From: an uncultured beta proteobacterium
Lineage (GTDB): Bacteria; Pseudomonadota; Gammaproteobacteria; Burkholderiales; Burkholderiaceae_C
Direction: 5' to 3'
Length of the DNA: 60,448 bases
NCBI GenBank assembly: GCA_903951445.1
Contig: CAJBBZ010000010.1
Coordinates: 1 to 60,448 of the forward strand
Position 1 is the first letter of the stretch. Every line of letters begins with the position of its first letter. Of the stretch, positions 56,582-60,448 are shown in pieces. The position numbers were made by a program, and so were the translations under genes. The notes beneath the pieces were generated by a model. It worked only from the letters and a program-made list of their open reading frames with translations, ran no database searches and had not been told where the DNA came from.

Positions 56582-57418
56582 ATGGACGGAGCGCTAACCA
56601 TCGGTCAAGCCTTGCACAGCGCAATTGCGCAAGGTGTCGCGCGTTTGGAGGCGCAGCTTTTATTGCTGCACGCGCTGGGGCGCACGGCACAGGAACGCGC
56701 CTGGCTTTTGGCACACGATGACGAGGCTCTTTCTATTACCGTGCAACAACGCTGGCAGGAGGCGCTGGCGCGCCGCGTGGGTGGCGAGCCCCTGCCCTAC
56801 ATCACCGGCTGGACATCGTTTTACGGCTTGGACTTACAAGTCGATGCCCGGGTACTGTGCCCACGCGCAGATACCGAAACCCTGGTGGATTGGGCCCTAG
56901 AGCTTTTGCCAGTCGCCGCCCGCGCTATCGACCTGGGCACCGGCAGCGGCGCTATCGCCTTGGCCTTGAAACAGCATCGTCCCGATGTGCAAATGCACGC
57001 GCGCGATCTCAGCGCCGATGCCTTGGCCGTGGCGCAGGCCAATGCGCAGCGTATAGGTTTGGATCTAGCGTTTTCGCAAGGGGCTTGGCTTGAGGGCTTA
57101 ACCGAAACTTTCGACGCCATCATTTCCAACCCGCCCTACATCGCCGACGCCGACCCGCACCTTGCGGCATTGCGTCACGAACCAGTGCAAGCCCTGACCA
57201 GCGGTGCCGAAGGCATGAACGATTTACGCGCCATCGTTGCGCAAGCACCCGTCTGCCTCAAGCCCGGCGGCTGGCTGCTGCTCGAACACGGTTACGACCA
57301 GGCGTTTGCTGTGCGCCAGTTATTGCAGGAAAACGGTTTTATCGATGTGCAGTCGCGCCAGGATTTGGCGGGGATTGAACGTTGCAGCGGCGGGCGGTGG
57401 CCAACTTCGAGAGCCTAA
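56582..57418 (+). CDS. prmC: Release factor glutamine methyltransferase PrmC
   Basis: A 278-residue SAM methyltransferase that modifies the GGQ glutamine of release factors 1 and 2. The NPPY signature is in FDAIISNPPYIADADPHL; the SAM loop is DLGTGSGAIALALKQ. RVLCPRADTETLVDWAL precedes it. It is cotranscribed with prfA. The C terminus ends in GIERCSGGRWPTSRA and is followed by a convergent toxin-antitoxin pair. Confidence 0.96.
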   Translation: MDGALTIGQALHSAIAQGVARLEAQLLLLHALGRTAQERAWLLAHDDEALSITVQQRWQEALARRVGGEPLPYITGWTSFYGLDLQVDARVLCPRADTETLVDWALELLPVAARAIDLGTGSGAIALALKQHRPDVQMHARDLSADALAVAQANAQRIGLDLAFSQGAWLEGLTETFDAIISNPPYIADADPHLAALRHEPVQALTSGAEGMNDLRAIVAQAPVCLKPGGWLLLEHGYDQAFAVRQLLQENGFIDVQSRQDLAGIERCSGGRWPTSRA

Positions 57419-57439
57419 TCCAGCAAGGACGGCTCAAGC

Positions 57440-57487
57440 GCGCTTAATGCACTCCAGGTTCGGAAACATCAGATAGCAATTAAGCGC
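57440..57487. repeat. 9-bp inverted repeat between prmC and the toxin gene
   Basis: GCGCTTAAT (57440-57448) and ATTAAGCGC (57479-57487) are exact complements separated by 30 bases. The right arm overlaps the toxin stop codon (57480-57482). It may form a shared 3' hairpin between the convergent genes, or may be a trace of insertion. Confidence 0.35.
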
Positions 57488-57800
57488 AGACGACTACGTA
57501 AGTACCCGGCGTGTGCGCTAACAAGGCGCGCTCCAAGGCAGGCACCAGCGGCAGGAGATAGGACAATTCATTGGATTGCGCATCCAGCACGAATACGGCA
57601 AGCGCTAGCTTAGATGTGTTCTGTTGATAGGGAAGATTTTTGTCCACCGTGATAAAGGGGTCAAATTTCGTCGCGGCCAGCGCCAGCAAGGTTCCGTTCG
57701 TATTGCCCGACCAGCCTTCCTGCGGCACCGTGGACACCACGTGCGAAGGCAATGCCTTTTTCAAACGGGCCGGAACACACTCATCAACCAGCAGGCGCAT
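57480..57800 (-). CDS. DUF5615 PIN-like putative toxin
   Basis: A 106-residue protein with a PIN-like (DUF5615) pattern: MRLLVDECVPARLKKAL at the N terminus gives the first acidic pair (Asp6, Glu7). PFITVDKNLPYQQN carries another acidic residue and the Lys/Asn of the group. PIN-like proteins of this class are presumed ribonucleases. It is coupled to the DUF433 gene, whose end it overlaps by 17 bases, so it is likely the toxin of a type II pair. Confidence 0.78.
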   Translation of the reverse strand: MRLLVDECVPARLKKALPSHVVSTVPQEGWSGNTNGTLLALAATKFDPFITVDKNLPYQQNTSKLALAVFVLDAQSNELSYLLPLVPALERALLAHTPGTYVVVCA

Positions 57801-58002
57801 CGGCAGCTAGGCCTTTGCGGGCCGCTTCTAGAACGGCTATTGCGTGCGAACGCGCAACACTGGGAAAGTCCAGAAGGAAGTCTTCAAGCAAAGACGATCC
57901 CTCAAGATAGTCGAATAAATTTTTGACGGGTACTCGGGTTCCCGTAAAGCACAGTGCACCACTCATAACGTCCGGGTCTTGGCTAACCAATGCAGAGTCC
58001 AT
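57784..58002 (-). CDS. DUF433 putative antitoxin
   Basis: A 72-residue protein of the DUF433 (VapB-like, winged-helix) group. DPDVMSGALCFTGTRVPVKN, LFDYLEGSSLLEDFLLDFPS and the closing helix AHAIAVLEAARK-like HAIAVLEAARKG are typical. ATG at 58002 is fixed by AGGAGGT at 58007-58013. It precedes and overlaps the PIN-like gene and should repress the pair. The module sits between prmC and leuA, which are otherwise ordinary housekeeping genes. Confidence 0.78.
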   Translation of the reverse strand: MDSALVSQDPDVMSGALCFTGTRVPVKNLFDYLEGSSLLEDFLLDFPSVARSHAIAVLEAARKGLAADAPAG

Positions 58003-58073
58003 ACGCACCTCCTAGGCTTTAAGTTTAGCGCGCCAACAAGCCCATGCCCGTCCTTGGCGGCAAATACGCCCTA

Positions 58074-59795
58074 TCAAACCAAAGCCGCATCCTTCGCCGC
58101 TTTTGCCACCACCTTGGGCACCAGCCCCAAGCGATTGACACCACTGACCAGCGCCTTAATGGAAGCGGTCAGTATGTTGTGGTCCAACCCCACACCAAAG
58201 CGGTCCGGCGCATCCGTGGCATCCGAGCTGAGCTCCATAAAAGCGCAGGCCTGGGCGTCGCCGCCGTGGGCACTGCTCTTGGTGGAGCGCTCTTCAAAAC
58301 TGCGTACCTGCACATCGACACCAATGCTTTGCAATGCCTGCACGGCCGCGTCTATGGGGCCGTTTCCATAGCCTTGCAGCATGTGGCGTGCGCCTGCCAC
58401 TTCCACCGTCAGGCGTATGCCCTGGCCGCTGGCGTCATGCGGGTGATCGGTCAATTGGTAGCCCACATAGCCCACTGGCTCAGTAGGCGCGACATAGGTT
58501 TCGGCAAACAAGTCCCAAATGTCTTGCGCACTCATCTCGCCACCGTGGGTGTCGGTGTAAGCCTGCACCTCGCCCGAAAACTCCACTTGCAAGCGGCGCG
58601 GCATGACGATGCCGTATTCAGCCTCCATCAAATAGGCCACGCCACCCTTGCCCGACTGGCTGTTGACGCGGATGATGGAGTCGTAGGTGCGGCCTACATC
58701 GGCCGGATCGATGGGCAAATAAGGCACGCTCCACAGGCCGTTTTTGTCCAACGCGGAGAAGCCTTTTTTAATCGCGTCCTGGTGTGAGCCGCTAAAGGCG
58801 GTGAACACCAAATCGCCCACATAGGGATGGCGTGGGTGAATGGGCAATTGGTTGCAATGCTCCACGGTGCGGGCCACGGCGTTGATGTCCGAGAAGTCCA
58901 AGCCCGGATTAACGCCCTGGGTGTAGAGGTTGAGCGCCAGCGTGACGATGTCCACATTGCCGGTGCGCTCGCCGTTGCCGAACAAGCAGCCTTCCACGCG
59001 ATCCGCTCCGGCCATCAGGCCCAGCTCGGCGGCGGCGACGGCTGTGCCACGGTCGTTGTGCGGATGCAGGCTGATGATGACGCTATCGCGCCGGGCCACG
59101 TTGCGGTGCATCCACTCGATCTGGTCGGCGTAAATATTGGGCGTGGAAACTTCTACCGTCGCAGGTAAATTGAGGATAACTTTGTTGTTTGGCGTAGCGC
59201 CCCAGACTTCGGTCACCGCATCGCACACTTCTTTGGCGAACTCTAGCTCGGTAGAGGTGAACAACTCCGGGCTGTATTGCAGCACCCACTCAGTTTGCGG
59301 ATGCGCTTGGGCCAGCTCTTTGATGAGCCTCACCGACTCCACAGCCAGTTGCACCACCTCGGCCTTGCTCATATTGAAGACCACATCGCGAAACAGCGGC
59401 GCAGTCGCGTTATAGACATGCATGATGACACGGCGCGCGCCCACCACCGACTCGAAAGTGCGGCGGATCAGGTGCTCGCGCGCCTGGGTCAGCACCTCGA
59501 TGGTCACGTCTTCGGGCACCAATTGGTCGTCAACCAGTTTGCGCACAAAGTCAAAGTCAGTCTGCGAGGCGCTGGGAAAGCCGACCTCGATTTCCTTGAA
59601 GCCCACATCGCACACCGTGCGGAACATACGCAGCTTGCGCTCCAGGTTCATGGGCTCGAATAGCGACTGGTTGCCGTCGCGCAAGTCGGTGCTCATCCAG
59701 ACCGGCGGCTGGGTAATGGTGCGGCCCGGCCATTTGCGGTCGGGCAGGTCAATGGCGGGAAAAGCGCGGTACTTGGTAGCGGGTTGCGAGAGCAT
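58074..59795 (-). CDS. leuA: 2-isopropylmalate synthase LeuA (long type)
   Basis: A 573-residue acyltransferase condensing acetyl-CoA with 2-oxoisovalerate, first committed step of leucine synthesis. [17 protein letters not shown] and [18 protein letters not shown] are the barrel start of the longer LeuA type 2. [26 protein letters not shown] carries the metal-binding His pair and FGNGERTGN the active-site loop. The C-terminal LeuA dimer domain ([13 protein letters not shown] onward), which senses leucine, is present. ATG at 59795 follows AAGGAAA. No leucine-rich leader peptide was seen upstream. Confidence 0.95.
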   Translation of the reverse strand: MLSQPATKYRAFPAIDLPDRKWPGRTITQPPVWMSTDLRDGNQSLFEPMNLERKLRMFRTVCDVGFKEIEVGFPSASQTDFDFVRKLVDDQLVPEDVTIEVLTQAREHLIRRTFESVVGARRVIMHVYNATAPLFRDVVFNMSKAEVVQLAVESVRLIKELAQAHPQTEWVLQYSPELFTSTELEFAKEVCDAVTEVWGATPNNKVILNLPATVEVSTPNIYADQIEWMHRNVARRDSVIISLHPHNDRGTAVAAAELGLMAGADRVEGCLFGNGERTGNVDIVTLALNLYTQGVNPGLDFSDINAVARTVEHCNQLPIHPRHPYVGDLVFTAFSGSHQDAIKKGFSALDKNGLWSVPYLPIDPADVGRTYDSIIRVNSQSGKGGVAYLMEAEYGIVMPRRLQVEFSGEVQAYTDTHGGEMSAQDIWDLFAETYVAPTEPVGYVGYQLTDHPHDASGQGIRLTVEVAGARHMLQGYGNGPIDAAVQALQSIGVDVQVRSFEERSTKSSAHGGDAQACAFMELSSDATDAPDRFGVGLDHNILTASIKALVSGVNRLGLVPKVVAKAAKDAALV

Positions 59796-59967
59796 GGTTT
59801 CCTTGGGATACAAAAAGCCGTGTTACAGCGAAATCGAGGCTCTATGGTATCCCGAGCGGGCGCGCAGGAGATTGCGAATTTGCCTCGGAATTTATATTTA
59901 TTAGGCTTATATGCCTGTAAATTAACTTTTTTAACCATTAAATGCTAAAAATTAGGAAATCACACAA
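59796..59967 (-). promoter_or_regulatory. AT-rich leuA upstream region
   Basis: These 172 bases separate the FKBP gene end from leuA. Bases 59880-59945 are unusually AT-rich and include an AGGC/GCCT mini-hairpin around GCTTATATGCC (59902-59916). They are the likely leuA promoter zone. I see no attenuator with leucine codons and no riboswitch. Confidence 0.35.
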
Positions 59968-60444
59968 TCAATGGTGATGCCCATGCGCCCCGTGCACATG
60001 GCGGTGGGCGATTTCCTCTTCCGAGGCCGCGCGCACCTCCAACACGTGCGCGCTAAAGCGCAGAGCCTGGCCGGCCAGAGGGTGGTTGGCGTCGAGGATA
60101 ACTTTGTCGCCCTTGATTTTGACGACAGTAAAAGCGCGCGCCTGGCCATTGGCATCGCGGCCTTCCAGCTGGCCGCCGACTTTGACGCCGGGCGGAAACT
60201 GGGTTTTGGGGATGGTTTGCAACAGCGATTCGTCGCGCTCGCCAAAGGCGTCCGCCACCGCCAAGTCCAGGGTGACGCGGTAACCCGCCTCTTGGCCCAG
60301 CAGCGCTTCTTCCACTTTGGGGAAGATATTGCCGTAGCCGCCGTGCAGGTAAGCGATAGGCTCTTTGCTTTGCTCAAGGACTTTGCCTTGCGGGGTGGCG
60401 ACTTGGTAATGCAGGGTGACGGCGCAGTCTTGGCTGATTTTCAT
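59968..60444 (-). CDS. FKBP-type peptidyl-prolyl isomerase, SlyD-like
   Basis: A 158-residue isomerase/chaperone. The FKBP core opens with KISQDCAVTLHYQVATPQGK and has PIAYLHGGYGNIFPKVEEAL, the flap-domain insert (RVTLDLAVADAFGERDE, LLQTIPKTQFP) and VILDANHPLAGQALRF, all SlyD-type. The C-terminal tail is His-rich (HRHVHGAHGHHH) and could bind nickel or other divalent metal. It has no signal peptide, so it is cytosolic. Its start lies four bases from the window edge and appears complete. Confidence 0.93.
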   Translation of the reverse strand: MKISQDCAVTLHYQVATPQGKVLEQSKEPIAYLHGGYGNIFPKVEEALLGQEAGYRVTLDLAVADAFGERDESLLQTIPKTQFPPGVKVGGQLEGRDANGQARAFTVVKIKGDKVILDANHPLAGQALRFSAHVLEVRAASEEEIAHRHVHGAHGHHH

Positions 60445-60448
60445 GGGG

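Noticed and set aside
59796-59967. Possible leucine attenuator or riboswitch before leuA
   Set aside because: No leader peptide with leucine codons and no terminator/antiterminator pair could be found; only an AT-rich promoter-like zone.

Overview
The window is about 60 kb of GC-rich chromosome from a betaproteobacterium, most likely Burkholderiales and probably Comamonadaceae (Rhodoferax/Polaromonas-like). This is inferred from protein style and gene order: rhodanese-grxC-secB-gpsA, DUF3460-scpA-panB-panC, DUF971-ubiE-Tim44-ubiJ-ubiB-FmdB-DUF502-aspS, and paired cyanophycin synthetases. No rRNA, tRNA, phage, IS transposase or CRISPR array was recognised.

Layout. 1-2931: tail of an FAD amine-oxidase-like gene, a DUF861 cupin and an MFS carrier. 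2928-9193: DedA, mutL, a MATE exporter, miaA and a LolD-type ATPase without a permease. 9416-14333 is the accessory stretch: an AT-richer 1178-residue M60/ImpA-like lipoprotein protease on the minus strand, a 308-bp second copy of the nadA 3' end, the remnant of a BrnA-like antitoxin and an intact brnT-brnA module. 14413-19389: nadA-nadC (minus), then DUF3460, scpA, panB and panC (plus). 19410-21749: divergent aldehyde dehydrogenase and class II aldolase. 22042-29769 is the cyanophycin locus: DUF1854 protein and a zinc-ribbon ABC exporter on one strand, two cyanophycin synthetase paralogues on the other. 29976-37534: gpsA, secB, grxC, rhodanese, then gpmA, ctpA and moeB, then a DUF429 protein and a folE-BLUF pair. 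37650-48255: clsB, an EEP phosphodiesterase, nudB, aspS and a ubiquinone-biosynthesis block. 48324-60444: a giant FAD/Fe-S dehydrogenase, ugpQ, a GNAT enzyme, hemA-prfA-prmC, a DUF433/DUF5615 toxin-antitoxin pair, leuA and a SlyD-like FKBP.

How the genes work together. Several groups form pathways: NAD (nadA, nadC), pantothenate (panB, panC), folate/pterin (folE, nudB), ubiquinone (ubiE, ubiJ, ubiB), and tetrapyrrole plus translation termination (hemA, prfA, prmC). The most distinctive system is the cyanophycin locus. The two synthetases have lost complementary parts: the first keeps an HxxEH motif in its N domain but has a dead P-loop and no C-terminal lobe; the second keeps the P-loop and lobe but has lost both histidines. 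They are linked to an ABC exporter with an unusual PH-like/zinc-ribbon front end. The second notable region is the nadA 3' end, which looks like a rearrangement site where toxin-antitoxin modules have been captured.
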